34,760 bases of DNA from Lachnospiraceae bacterium (lineage in GTDB: Bacteria; Bacillota; Clostridia; Lachnospirales; Lachnospiraceae), in contig JAGBOJ010000101.1 in NCBI GenBank assembly GCA_017633935.1, forward strand, positions 1 through 34,760. The letters run 5' to 3'. The translations under genes and the position numbers were made by a program. A model generated the notes under the pieces. That model was given only the letters and a program-made list of their open reading frames with translations. It was not told the origin of the DNA and did not search any database. Positions 1 through 7,059 of this stretch are shown in pieces (within the stretch, counting starts at the first letter, position 1; each line of letters starts with the position of its first letter).

Positions 1-84
1 CTCAGCGAATCCATAAGAAATGATCCTGAGGTCTTCACCCGCTACGCCGGCCATGTGATGGAGATCATCATGAAGGAGTCCTAA
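1..84 (+). CDS. C-terminal end of an unrecognised protein (partial)
   Basis: Reading frame 1 is open from the window edge to a TAA at 82-84 and gives 27 residues ending in HVMEIIMKES. The codon use looks ordinary and a stop is followed at once by non-coding AT-rich sequence, so this is probably the 3' end of a real plus-strand gene that begins outside the window. The fragment is too short for any family call. It converges with cheR on the minus strand; the 320 bases between them carry the stem-loop repeats described separately. Confidence 0.5.
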   Translation, partial: LSESIRNDPEVFTRYAGHVMEIIMKES

Positions 85-130
85 GCAAATGATCGTTCAG
101 CATTTTATCACTACGGTGTTTCAAAGAGAC

Positions 131-264
131 GTTACTGTTATTTGACCGTTATAGTTTTTTGAGGATTTCAAAAATAATGGTATTTTTGCCTAAAAGCGTT
201 TGTTGTCGCCAAAAATACCATTATTTTTTCAACCTTTGAGGATATGCCGGCAAATAACAGTAAC
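131..264. repeat. Outer inverted repeat enclosing stem-loop 1
   Basis: GTTACTGTTATTTG at 131-144 is the exact reverse complement of CAAATAACAGTAAC at 251-264. Between the arms lies stem-loop 1 (170-228). A 9-base direct repeat, TTTGAGGAT, is found at 158-166 and again at 235-243, one copy on each side of that stem-loop. If the segment between the two direct repeats is removed together with one copy, a simple hairpin with the 14-bp stem remains. This is the arrangement expected if a small element had inserted into the loop of a pre-existing hairpin with a 9-bp target duplication. The insertion reading is inference. Confidence 0.7.
170..228 (+). repeat. Stem-loop repeat, copy 1
   Basis: The arm at 170-188 pairs perfectly with 210-228 (19 bp), leaving a 21-base loop at 189-209 that contains TAAAAGCGTTTGTTGTCGC. 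The 28 bases at 188-215 match the minus strand of copy 2 (338 down to 311) at 26 of 28 positions by eye. Stem sequence farther from the loop differs between copies, yet each copy stays paired. On the plus strand the stem is followed by a T-run, so a terminator role is possible. Confidence 0.85.
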
Positions 265-292
265 TGATTTTCAAAAAGCCAAATACTTCGGA

Positions 293-361
293 GTTCATAA
301 AATAAAAGTGTTTTTGGCGACATCAAACGCTTTTAGCCAAAAACACTTTTATTTTATGAAC
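293..361 (-). repeat. Stem-loop repeat, copy 2 (opposite orientation)
   Basis: The arm at 293-318 pairs perfectly with 336-361 over 26 bp, with a 17-base loop at 319-335. Read on the minus strand, the loop region carries TAAAAGCGTTTGATGTC and matches copy 1. In this copy GGC pairs with GCC at the loop end, extending the stem beyond that of copy 1. It sits 43 bases past the cheR stop on the minus strand. A family of small dispersed palindromic elements, or a structured RNA, would fit; the sequence alone does not decide. Confidence 0.85.
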
Positions 362-404
362 TATAGCCAATCAATATCGGTAAAAAAGCAAGATCAACGT
401 TCTC

Positions 405-1184
405 TCACTCCACTTTGCGGTAGTAGAACGAATTCTCCCTCTGAAGCCCGATATCCTTGTACTTCATTATCTGCTCCGTACTTCCTATAAAGAGAAGTCC
501 GCCCGGCTTTAATGATTCCGAGAATTTCCTGAATACCTCTGCCTTTGCCTCCTCGGTAAAGTAAATAAGAACATTCCGGCAGATAATGAAATCATAATTA
601 CTGTCATACTTATCCTTTAAGAGATTATGCTCCTTAAAGGTAACACGCTTCTTTATCTCATCGGATATCTGGAAGGACGGTCCGACGGGAGTGAAATATT
701 TCTTCTTAAAATCTGCGGGTACACCCGAAATACTCTTGGCATCGTAAAGCCCGACCTTTGCCTTTCCTATGACCGTCTTGTCAAGATCCGTAGCAAGGAT
801 CTTTATCTGGTTCATCGGAATATGCTTTGAGAATGCCATAACCAGAGAATAAGGCTCATCACCGGTAGAGCATGCGGCGCTCCAGACCTTTAAGTTCTTT
901 CCGAAACGCTTGATAAGGTCGGGAAGGAACTGCTCATCCATCAGCTTCCACTGATCGGGATTCCTGTAAAATTCCGAAACATTTATGGTGATATAATTGA
1001 TGAACTCATCAAAGATATCTCCCTTTTTCTTAAGCTCCGTTACATACTCCGGATAACCTTTGATCTCATTCTTCTTAATCAGAGAATCAATACGGCGCTT
1101 CATCTGCTGCTCCTTGTAGGAGTTCAGATCTATCTTCGTCATCGCAAGTATTTCAGCCTTAAAATCCTCGTAAGTGTTTTTCAT
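405..1184 (-). CDS. cheR: Chemotaxis protein methyltransferase CheR
   Basis: This 259-residue protein transfers methyl groups from S-adenosylmethionine to glutamate residues of chemoreceptors, setting sensory adaptation. The N-terminal helical domain carries NVSEFYRNPDQW near residues 68-79. The Rossmann-type SAM-binding domain follows, with WSAACSTGDEPYSL near residue 100, a hallmark of CheR. The length is normal for the family. The ATG at 1184 has GGGGA upstream. It is the last gene of the tetR-cmk-ispH-S1 group, with a 22-base gap after the S1 gene, and no other che gene is beside it. The chemoreceptor at 29846-31561 is a possible substrate but is 28 kb away. Confidence 0.93.
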   Translation of the reverse strand: MKNTYEDFKAEILAMTKIDLNSYKEQQMKRRIDSLIKKNEIKGYPEYVTELKKKGDIFDEFINYITINVSEFYRNPDQWKLMDEQFLPDLIKRFGKNLKVWSAACSTGDEPYSLVMAFSKHIPMNQIKILATDLDKTVIGKAKVGLYDAKSISGVPADFKKKYFTPVGPSFQISDEIKKRVTFKEHNLLKDKYDSNYDFIICRNVLIYFTEEAKAEVFRKFSESLKPGGLLFIGSTEQIMKYKDIGLQRENSFYYRKVE

Positions 1185-1206
1185 TTAATCAAAGTCCCCT
1201 TTTATT

Positions 1207-2346
1207 TTATTCTTCTGTGCTTTCCTCTGCAGGAGTTTCTTCTGCGGAAGTATCATCTTTACCGGCAGCTTCATCCTCTTTTACCTCGGGCTCGGGAAGA
1301 AGGGCTTTTACCGAAAGACTGATCTTCTTTTCAGCCTCGTCAAAATCCACTACCTTTGCCGTTACCTCTTCGCCGGTCTTCAAAACATCCGAAGGCTTTG
1401 CGATATGCTCATGCGATATCTGCGAAACATGAAGCAGTGCATCGATTCCGGGCTCAAGCTCTATGAATGCCCCGAAATCGGTCATTCTTGCAACCTTTCC
1501 GGTCACTTCGCTGCCTACGGCATATTTCTCACCTGCATTTATCCAGGGGTTCTTGTCCGGGAACTTCATGGAAAGAGCCACCTTGTTGCCGTTGATGTCT
1601 TTAATGAGCACAGAAACCGTATCGCCTACCTTTAATATCTTTCTGGGGCTTTCAACATGTCCCCATGACATCTCGGAAATATGAAGGAGTCCGTCAAGAC
1701 CGCCGAGATCTATGAAAGCACCGAATTCGGTGATATTCTTCACAACACCCTCTACGGTGTCTCCGACATGAATCTTCTCGAAAAGCTCTTTTCTTAAGGC
1801 TTCGTTCTTTTCCTTCACAAGAACCTTTCTGTCTCCGATGATCCTCCTCCTGCGGGGATTGAACTCGGTTATCACAAATTCTATCTCCTGATCGAGATAT
1901 TTGTTAAGATCTCTTTCAAAGGTATCCGAAACAAGGCTTGCCGGTATAAATACCTTTGTATCCTCAAAGCTTACCGAAAGTCCGCCGTCAAGCACCTTTA
2001 CAACCTTTGCTTTAAGCACTTCCTTATTATTGAAGGCCTCCTCAAGACGCTTATTGCCTTTATCCTGTGCAAGACGCTTGTATGTAAGGACTACCTGTCC
2101 GTCACCGTCGTTCACCTTAAGCACCTTGGCCTCCATCTTGTCTCCCACATTCACAACCGTGGTCAGATCCCGATTGGATTCGTTTGAATACTCATTGGCC
2201 GTGATGATGCCGTCGGCCTTGTATCCGATATTCAGGACGATCTCGTCCGGTTTGACGGAAATGACGCTGCCTTCAACAACCTCTCCTGTGTGTATTGTTT
2301 TAAATGTTTCGTTAAGCATTTGTTCAAATGTCATCTCTTCTGACAT
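1207..2346 (-). CDS. rpsA: S1-domain RNA-binding protein (ribosomal protein S1 homologue)
   Basis: The 379-residue protein has four S1 repeats, at about residues 20-88, 103-170, 188-256 and 273-342, and an acidic tail rich in Glu, Asp and Ala. The third and fourth repeats carry the most typical S1 signatures (GVVKNITEFGAFIDLGG, GKVARMTDFGAFIEL). Such proteins bind mRNA and in many bacteria help 30S subunits load it; in Firmicutes the exact role is less certain. The ATG at 2346 is chosen because GAGGAGGT lies about 9 bases upstream. A TTG at 2364 would overlap this site. The start lies 23 bases inside the ispH frame, in a different frame. In many Clostridia ispH and this gene are one fused frame. 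Confidence 0.9.
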   Translation of the reverse strand: MSEEMTFEQMLNETFKTIHTGEVVEGSVISVKPDEIVLNIGYKADGIITANEYSNESNRDLTTVVNVGDKMEAKVLKVNDGDGQVVLTYKRLAQDKGNKRLEEAFNNKEVLKAKVVKVLDGGLSVSFEDTKVFIPASLVSDTFERDLNKYLDQEIEFVITEFNPRRRRIIGDRKVLVKEKNEALRKELFEKIHVGDTVEGVVKNITEFGAFIDLGGLDGLLHISEMSWGHVESPRKILKVGDTVSVLIKDINGNKVALSMKFPDKNPWINAGEKYAVGSEVTGKVARMTDFGAFIELEPGIDALLHVSQISHEHIAKPSDVLKTGEEVTAKVVDFDEAEKKISLSVKALLPEPEVKEDEAAGKDDTSAEETPAEESTEE

Positions 2347-3184
2347 ATCTTTGAACCTCCTCAATAATTTTATTTGGGGTCGAAGCCCCGGCAGTAATAC
2401 CTACACAAGCAGTTGATTTTGAGAAAATATCATTCCGTGAAACCAAGTCGTCAAGTGTCTGTACAAAAACCGTGTTGTGGCACAGTCCCAAACAAATCTC
2501 ATATAGTTTTTTTGAATTGGAACTGCTGACATCCCCTATCACAATCATACAATCTACATCCGAGGCAAGCTGTCCAGCTTCCTTCTGCCGTTCGGATGTG
2601 GCATTGCATATTGTATTCACAACATTAACACTATACTCTTTTTTGTCAAATATTTCAACAATTTCTTTAAATTTATTAACATTAAATGTGGTCTGTGCCG
2701 CAAGGCACACGCTTTTGCGCCCGGGATTTGAGAAATTTACGGCATCCTCCGGCTCTTCGATGACCGTCACATCATCCCCCGCAAAGCTTATTATCCCCTG
2801 GACCTCCGGATGATCCCTGTTCCCCGCGATCACGATCTTTTTTCCTTTCAGGGCCTCATCCCTTACAAGCTTATGTATCTTTAACACAAACGGACAGGTT
2901 GCATCTATTATCTTCAGGTTTCTTTTTTCAAGTGCCTCGTAGACCTCTTTTCCGACACCGTGGGATCTTATGATGACCGTACCGTCTTCAATGCCGTCAA
3001 GCTCGTTTATGTCGTTTATTATGCGCACACCCTTCCCCGATAATTCCTTTATGACCTGTTCGTTATGTATTATCGGCCCGTAGGTATATATGGTCTCGTT
3101 TGTTTCTATCGCTTCATAGACGGCATCCACCGCCTTTTTTACACCGAAGCAGAAGCCCGCGGTCTTTGCTGTCCTTACATCCAT
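2324..3184 (-). CDS. ispH: 4-hydroxy-3-methylbut-2-enyl diphosphate reductase IspH
   Basis: IspH catalyses the last step of the non-mevalonate isoprenoid pathway, turning HMBPP into IPP and DMAPP with an iron-sulphur cluster. The three cluster cysteines are visible at about C12 (AGFCFGV), C97 (DATCPFV) and C193 (NTICNATSERQ). Conserved histidines are at H40, H75 (RSHGVG) and H125, and the C-terminal GITAGASTP is also present. The 286 residues match a stand-alone IspH. The ATG at 3184 is used because the protein begins MDVRTAKTAGFCFGV, as expected; upstream in-frame sequence lies within cmk. It overlaps the cmk end by 10 bases and the S1 start by 23, suggesting translational coupling. Confidence 0.95.
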   Translation of the reverse strand: MDVRTAKTAGFCFGVKKAVDAVYEAIETNETIYTYGPIIHNEQVIKELSGKGVRIINDINELDGIEDGTVIIRSHGVGKEVYEALEKRNLKIIDATCPFVLKIHKLVRDEALKGKKIVIAGNRDHPEVQGIISFAGDDVTVIEEPEDAVNFSNPGRKSVCLAAQTTFNVNKFKEIVEIFDKKEYSVNVVNTICNATSERQKEAGQLASDVDCMIVIGDVSSSNSKKLYEICLGLCHNTVFVQTLDDLVSRNDIFSKSTACVGITAGASTPNKIIEEVQRYVRRDDI

Positions 3185-3840
3185 GACACTATCCTGTCCG
3201 ATGCCTCTTCGGCAGTCATATTTCCGGTATCGAGCACCACGGCATCCCACGCTTTTCTTAAAGGCGATTCCTCCCTTGTCATATCCCTGTGATCACGGTC
3301 GCGTATCTCCTTTTCTATCTCTTCAGGATCGCTTTTTATACCCTTTGCCATATTTTCGTCATATCTGCGTTTTGCCCTGACAGATACAGGCGCGGTCATA
3401 TACACCTTAAGATATGCATGCGGCAGCACACAGGTACCTATATCCCTTCCGTCCATCACCACATCATTCTTTGCGGCAAGCTCCTTCTGGAGGGCAACCA
3501 TCCTTTCGCGGACCGCTTTAAAAGCGGAGGTCTTTGAAGCAGCCATGCTGACCTCCCCGCTCCTTATCCTGTCGTTTACGTTTTCTCCGTTCAGATATAT
3601 GCACTGCACCCCGTTTTCATATTTTATGCAGATATCGGCCCTGATAGCATTTTCCTCCACAGCCTCCCTGTCATCGGGCGATATGCCTTCATCCAGCATG
3701 AATAGTGCCATGGCACGGTACATCGCTCCCGTATCAACATAGATCATCTTAAGCTTTTTTGCCACAAGCTTTGCCACCGTCGACTTTCCCGCCCCCGCAG
3801 GACCGTCTATGGCTATATTTTTCGGTCTGTTGCTTACCAT
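3175..3840 (-). CDS. cmk: Cytidylate kinase
   Basis: This 221-residue kinase phosphorylates CMP and dCMP with ATP. The P-loop IDGPAGAGKST is at residues 11-21, followed by YVDTGAMYRAMAL of the substrate-binding side, VMDGRDIGTCVLP and the R-rich lid region RAKRRYDEN. These are all typical of Cmk. ATG at 3840 follows an AAGGA-type ribosome site. It lies 15 bases after the flavoprotein gene and overlaps ispH. The cmk-ispH-rpsA order is common in Clostridia. A second, divergent cytidylate-kinase-like gene is at 7373-8011. Confidence 0.95.
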   Translation of the reverse strand: MVSNRPKNIAIDGPAGAGKSTVAKLVAKKLKMIYVDTGAMYRAMALFMLDEGISPDDREAVEENAIRADICIKYENGVQCIYLNGENVNDRIRSGEVSMAASKTSAFKAVRERMVALQKELAAKNDVVMDGRDIGTCVLPHAYLKVYMTAPVSVRAKRRYDENMAKGIKSDPEEIEKEIRDRDHRDMTREESPLRKAWDAVVLDTGNMTAEEASDRIVSWM

Positions 3841-3855
3841 GTTGTCCTTCCTTCC

Positions 3856-5100
3856 TCACTCTTTAAGCCTTTTATATACGGCCGTTGCCGCCGCGTGTCC
3901 GCTGCTCCACGCTATCTGAAGATTATATCCGCCCGTCATGGCAGCTATATCCACCGTCTCACCGGCAAAATAAAGTCCTTTTACTTTTTTTGACCCGAAG
4001 GTTTTCGGATCAAGCTCCTTTACATCCACGCCGCCCTTGGTAATGACAGCCTCCTCAAATCCCCTTACAGATGCTATATCAAGCCTGAAATCCTTTAAGA
4101 CCCTTAAGAGCCCCGCTCTTTCCGCTTTCGTGACCGAATTCACCTTTTTATCCGGACGTATGCCGCTCTTTTCGACCACCACACCTATAAGCTTTGACGG
4201 CAGGAGCTTTGAAAGGCAGTTTGCAAAATCCCTGTTCTCGTTTTCCTTAAAATCCCTTAAAAGCCGCTTGTCAAGCTCCTCTTTACTTAGTGCCGGCTTA
4301 AAGTCGATATGCAGAACAGGGCTTTTTAAGAATATCTGCGGATCTGCGGCTCCCGTTAAAGAAAGGATCACCGGACCCGATACCCCGAAATGGGTAAAAA
4401 GCATCTCCCCGAACTGTTCGTAAAGCTTTTTATTTTCAAGCGTCACTTCTATCCTGATATTTTTAAGGGAAAGCCCCTGCAGACGTTTGCAGGTATCTCC
4501 TTTAATATTTAAGGGAACAAGCGCCGGATGGCACTCCCTGACCAAATGCCCCGCTTTTTTTGCAAATTCATACCCGTCTCCGGTAGACCCCGTCGAAGGA
4601 TAGGATAATCCGCCGGTAGCCACTATCACATTATCCGATCCATAGGATGAGCCGTTACAGATGACGCCTTTTACGGCTCCGTGATCTATGATAATGTCGT
4701 CCGCCCTTGTGTTATAAAGGATATCCGCCCTGTCCTTTATGTTTGAAAGCAGCGCTGCCGTAACATCCGAAGCCTTGTCACTTGCCGGAAAGGCCCTGTT
4801 CCCGCGTTCGATCTTTGTTTTAAGACCGATGCTCTCAAAATGATCCACCACATCGCTGTTTCCGAAAGCCCTGAGCGAAGAATACATAAACCTTGAATTG
4901 GTATTTATATTTTCGATCACCGTATCAAAATCAGATACGTTCGTAAAATTGCATCTGCCCTTTCCGGTTATATAAAGCTTCTTTCCGGCCTTTTCGTTCT
5001 TTTCTATAACAAGTGTTTTTAATCCGTATCCCACAGCCGTATCCGCAGCCATAAGTCCCGCGGCTCCGGCTCCTATGATTATGACATCATACCTTTTCAT
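3856..5100 (-). CDS. NAD(P)/FAD-dependent oxidoreductase, HI0933/YhiN (BaiN-like) family
   Basis: The protein starts with an FAD-binding Rossmann motif (YDVIIIGAGAAGLMAAD), continues with KKLYITGKGRCNFTN, a signature of the HI0933 family, and ends with GLYFAGETVDIAAMTGGYNLQIAWSSG, the second FAD contact. With the ATG at 5100 it is 414 residues, close to the family norm. A GTG at 5133 overlaps the tetR stop by four bases (GTGA) and would add 11 residues; coupling makes it possible, but the ATG sits where family members begin. One relative has been linked to bile-acid reduction, yet for most members, and here, the substrate is unknown. The gene commonly precedes cmk in Clostridia. Confidence 0.85.
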   Translation of the reverse strand: MKRYDVIIIGAGAAGLMAADTAVGYGLKTLVIEKNEKAGKKLYITGKGRCNFTNVSDFDTVIENINTNSRFMYSSLRAFGNSDVVDHFESIGLKTKIERGNRAFPASDKASDVTAALLSNIKDRADILYNTRADDIIIDHGAVKGVICNGSSYGSDNVIVATGGLSYPSTGSTGDGYEFAKKAGHLVRECHPALVPLNIKGDTCKRLQGLSLKNIRIEVTLENKKLYEQFGEMLFTHFGVSGPVILSLTGAADPQIFLKSPVLHIDFKPALSKEELDKRLLRDFKENENRDFANCLSKLLPSKLIGVVVEKSGIRPDKKVNSVTKAERAGLLRVLKDFRLDIASVRGFEEAVITKGGVDVKELDPKTFGSKKVKGLYFAGETVDIAAMTGGYNLQIAWSSGHAAATAVYKRLKE

Positions 5101-5129
5101 CCCGCCGACACCCTTGAGGTCTTTAACGG

Positions 5130-5684
5130 TCACGTTCCCGAAAAAGCCATATAGGTCGCAACGAGCAGCTCTTCGATCTCCTTTTCGGTCATATCGAAGT
5201 CATCCTTTAATACCATGCAGGCTATCCCGTGAATGAATATCCACATACGCATAAAGAGCACGGAAAATTCATCCTGCGATACCCCGTGCATTTTTTTGTA
5301 TTCATTTATAACAAAATTATTCTCTCCGCCGTTTATAAGGTCATAAAGACTCTTTCCCGAATCATTGTCGTCAAAAAATATGATCTTGAAAAGATTCGGA
5401 TACGCTGAAGCAAACCTGATATAAACAAGCCCTAAATCCACAAAGGGCGTGTCGTTTACCGATCCCGCATTTTTATAAAATTCGGAATAAAAATCCGCGC
5501 ATTTATCGTACAGCTCCGCTTCCAGCTCTCCCATATTCTCATATGCCCTGAATATGGGCTGCGTGGAACAGCCGCACTTCACCGCAAGATTCCTTGCCGA
5601 AAATTTTTCCATTCCTTTGTCACGTACAAGCTCAAAAGCTCCCTCTAACAGCATCTCCCTTGTAACAACCTGTCTTCTCGCCAT
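5130..5684 (-). CDS. TetR-family transcriptional regulator
   Basis: The 184-residue protein has an N-terminal TetR-type helix-turn-helix. Residues 8-50 run from TREMLLEGAFELVRDKGMEK through ARNLAVKCGCSTQPIFRAYENMGELEAEL, with the FSARNLA and STQPIFRAY helices typical of the fold. The C-terminal half, presumed to bind a ligand and dimerise, is not diagnostic. Its stop overlaps a possible start of the flavoprotein gene, so the two are probably co-transcribed. A promoter at 5769-5797 and an 8-bp inverted repeat at 5713-5738 lie upstream, so self-regulation is plausible. The ligand is unknown. Confidence 0.85.
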   Translation of the reverse strand: MARRQVVTREMLLEGAFELVRDKGMEKFSARNLAVKCGCSTQPIFRAYENMGELEAELYDKCADFYSEFYKNAGSVNDTPFVDLGLVYIRFASAYPNLFKIIFFDDNDSGKSLYDLINGGENNFVINEYKKMHGVSQDEFSVLFMRMWIFIHGIACMVLKDDFDMTEKEIEELLVATYMAFSGT

Positions 5685-5712
5685 TGCTCCTACCTCTCTT
5701 ATATGCCGGACA

Positions 5713-5738
5713 TTTAAGGGGGATTAACTTCCCTTAAA
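5713..5738. promoter_or_regulatory. Inverted repeat, possible TetR operator
   Basis: TTTAAGGG (5713-5720) and CCCTTAAA (5731-5738) form a perfect 8-bp inverted repeat with a 10-base spacer. It lies between the predicted tetR promoter and the tetR start codon, in the transcribed leader. Local repressors of this family usually bind such palindromes next to their own gene, so this is a reasonable operator candidate; it could also be only an RNA hairpin. Confidence 0.4.
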
Positions 5739-5768
5739 ACATCGGACTTTTTAAAGATTGTGCCTGTT

Positions 5769-5797
5769 ATTTTAATATAGAAGTCTTTGATTTGCAA
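5769..5797 (-). promoter_or_regulatory. Sigma-A-type promoter for the tetR-cmk-ispH-cheR group
   Basis: On the minus strand TTGCAA (5797-5792) and TAAAAT (5774-5769) are separated by 17 bases. They match the -35 and -10 consensus at 4 of 6 and 5 of 6 positions. The predicted start of transcription lies about 80 bases before the tetR ATG. The following genes are closely spaced or overlapping as far as cheR. Confidence 0.55.
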
Positions 5798-5828
5798 TAT
5801 CATCTTGATTTTTTTTAGGTGATTTTGG

Positions 5829-5857
5829 TAGACATAATATTCTTTTCGTGCTAATAT
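5829..5857 (+). promoter_or_regulatory. Candidate promoter for the recombinase gene
   Basis: TAGACA (5829-5834, 5 of 6 to the -35 consensus) and TAATAT (5852-5857, 4 of 6 to the -10) are 17 bases apart on the plus strand. Transcription from here would make a leader of roughly 140 bases containing the hairpins at 5871-5963 before the recombinase start codon. Confidence 0.4.
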
Positions 5858-5870
5858 ACTTGATAATGCC

Positions 5871-5963
5871 GGGGTCAAAATCTCCTTTTGCCCCAGCTTA
5901 TGTCACGAATTGCGTCTACGCTCCGGTCGTTGCAGAGCAAACGTCTACCGGACGTTTTGCAAC
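5871..5963 (+). promoter_or_regulatory. Structured leader with two hairpins upstream of the recombinase
   Basis: Hairpin A at 5871-5894 pairs GGGG-t-CAAAA with TTTTG-CCCC. Hairpin B at 5929-5963 pairs GTTGCA (5929-5934) with TGCAAC (5958-5963) and AAACGTC (5939-5945) with GACGTTT (5951-5957), with a four-base GAGC bulge and a five-base loop. Neither is followed by a T-run, so they are not ordinary terminators. They could control translation of the recombinase, form its recombination site, or be a small dispersed repeat. Confidence 0.5.
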
Positions 5964-6007
5964 GCGCAACAGCGCTTCTTGTTCGTGGGCACACGGAGGA
6001 TAAAAAT

Positions 6008-7057
6008 ATGTCCCAGTACAAAACCGAAAAAGAAAACGAGGCCCGTTTTAAGGCGGAGGCCATAAATAAACAGATGCCGCGGTTTGTACGCAGCTTTTTT
6101 ATGGAGGAGGAAAACCATTTAAGCGGGATGACTCTCTATTCCTATGCTACGGAGCTTCATACCTTTTTTGTGTTTTTAAGAGATAACAACCCTTATTTTA
6201 AGAAAAAGGAATTACATGAGATAACGGTCGAGGACATTGACAGGCTCAACGATGAAGACATCGCGGAGTTTCTTCACGATCTGAGGATGCCGAAGGAAAG
6301 AAACAGCAACAGCGGCTTAAGCGTCTGTACGGAAACCACGATCATGCATTATATGGTAAGCTTAAACCGGCTTTTTTCCTACCTCACCGCCCGCGGCTAT
6401 GTTAAAAAAAACCCCGTGGAGATGATAAAGCGCGGACGTGTCAAGAAAAAAGAGATCATTTATCTTGAAAGGGATGAAAAAAACGATCTTATAAATACGA
6501 TTTCCACCGGTGACGGTCTTACCAAAAACCAGCTTAAATTCCACGATATCAAGGCTGCCAAGCGCGACAGCGCCATATGTACCATCCTCCTTGATACCGG
6601 AGTCCGTGTTTCAGAGCTCGTGGGAATGAACCTAAACGACATCAATTTTACCAAGCACGGGATCAAGGTCTTCAGAAAGGGCGGAAATTTTGATACAGTC
6701 TATATGTCCGATAATGCAGAGGCCGTTCTTTCTGATTATATCGAAAACGGAAGAGGCTTTTACAAGCCGGACAAGGATGAGCAGGCCGTATTCCTAAACC
6801 GTCAGGGAAAGCGCCTTTCGGTAAGATCGGTAGAGCTTCTGGTAAAAAAATACATGTACACCTCGGTGCCCGATAAGGCCGACCGCATCACTCCACATAA
6901 GCTCAGAACGACCTTTGCCGAAACGATGCTCTTAAAGACAGGCGATGTCGAGAAGGTCCAAAAGCTTATGGGACACTCCTCCATTTCAAGCACGATGCAT
7001 TATGTCACAAGTACCGAGGCTTCCATAGAAGCTGTCAGAAATCTTTCGCAGGATTAA
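6008..7057 (+). CDS. Tyrosine recombinase (XerC/XerD-like site-specific integrase)
   Basis: The 349-residue protein has an N-terminal SAM-like core-binding domain (about residues 25-130) and a C-terminal catalytic domain. All six expected catalytic residues are present: R200 (DTGVRVSEL), K224 (FRKGG), H297 and R300 (PHKLR), H323 (MGHSS) and Y332 (MHYV). The ATG at 6008 is fixed by GGAGGA seven bases upstream. It cuts and rejoins DNA through a phosphotyrosine link. No excisionase, phage or plasmid gene accompanies it, and no clear dif-like or att site was recognised. It may be a chromosomal Xer-type enzyme or a stand-alone recombinase. A DUF1294 gene follows after two bases. Confidence 0.93.
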   Translation: MSQYKTEKENEARFKAEAINKQMPRFVRSFFMEEENHLSGMTLYSYATELHTFFVFLRDNNPYFKKKELHEITVEDIDRLNDEDIAEFLHDLRMPKERNSNSGLSVCTETTIMHYMVSLNRLFSYLTARGYVKKNPVEMIKRGRVKKKEIIYLERDEKNDLINTISTGDGLTKNQLKFHDIKAAKRDSAICTILLDTGVRVSELVGMNLNDINFTKHGIKVFRKGGNFDTVYMSDNAEAVLSDYIENGRGFYKPDKDEQAVFLNRQGKRLSVRSVELLVKKYMYTSVPDKADRITPHKLRTTFAETMLLKTGDVEKVQKLMGHSSISSTMHYVTSTEASIEAVRNLSQD

Positions 7058-7059
7058 AG

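Larger units (their letters stand above)
85..404. other. Non-coding region between convergent genes, rich in inverted repeats
   Basis: This 320-base stretch lies between the stop of the partial plus-strand gene and the stop of cheR. No convincing gene is present; open frames here run through the palindromes and match nothing recognisable. It is AT-rich compared with its neighbours and holds two related stem-loops (170-228 and 293-361) plus an outer inverted repeat (131-144 with 251-264). Being between two gene ends, it may serve as a two-way transcription end, but the long AT stems and conserved loops are not what a simple terminator needs. Confidence 0.7.
5685..6007. other. Divergent intergenic region, tetR / tyrosine recombinase
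   Basis: This 323-base stretch separates the minus-strand tetR group from the plus-strand recombinase gene. The half next to tetR is AT-rich and holds a minus-strand promoter and an inverted repeat. The half next to the recombinase is GC-richer and holds a plus-strand promoter candidate and several hairpins. An open frame runs from 5888 into the recombinase, but the strong ribosome site GGAGGA at 5995-6000 places the real start at 6008, so 5865-6007 is best read as a structured untranslated leader. Confidence 0.7.

Noticed and set aside
170..361. Ordinary Rho-independent terminators for cheR and the partial gene
   Set aside because: The stems are long and AT-rich and the loops are conserved between copies. 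A terminator role is not excluded, but it does not explain these features.
200..490. Plus-strand frame of 96 residues across the stem-loops
   Set aside because: It runs through both palindromes and into the cheR coding region on the other strand, with no ribosome site and no recognisable protein pattern.
2324..2346. ispH broken by frameshift (pseudogene)
   Set aside because: Both products are full length with intact motifs, and the S1 gene has a strong ribosome site of its own, so separate genes are the simpler reading.
5829..5870. dif or att site next to the tyrosine recombinase
   Set aside because: No 11-6-11 arrangement of inverted arms like known dif sites was found; the AT-rich segment is better explained as a promoter.
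5888..6007. N-terminal extension of the recombinase by 40 residues
   Set aside because: It would be translated from the hairpin region without a ribosome site, while GGAGGA seven bases before 6008 clearly marks the start.
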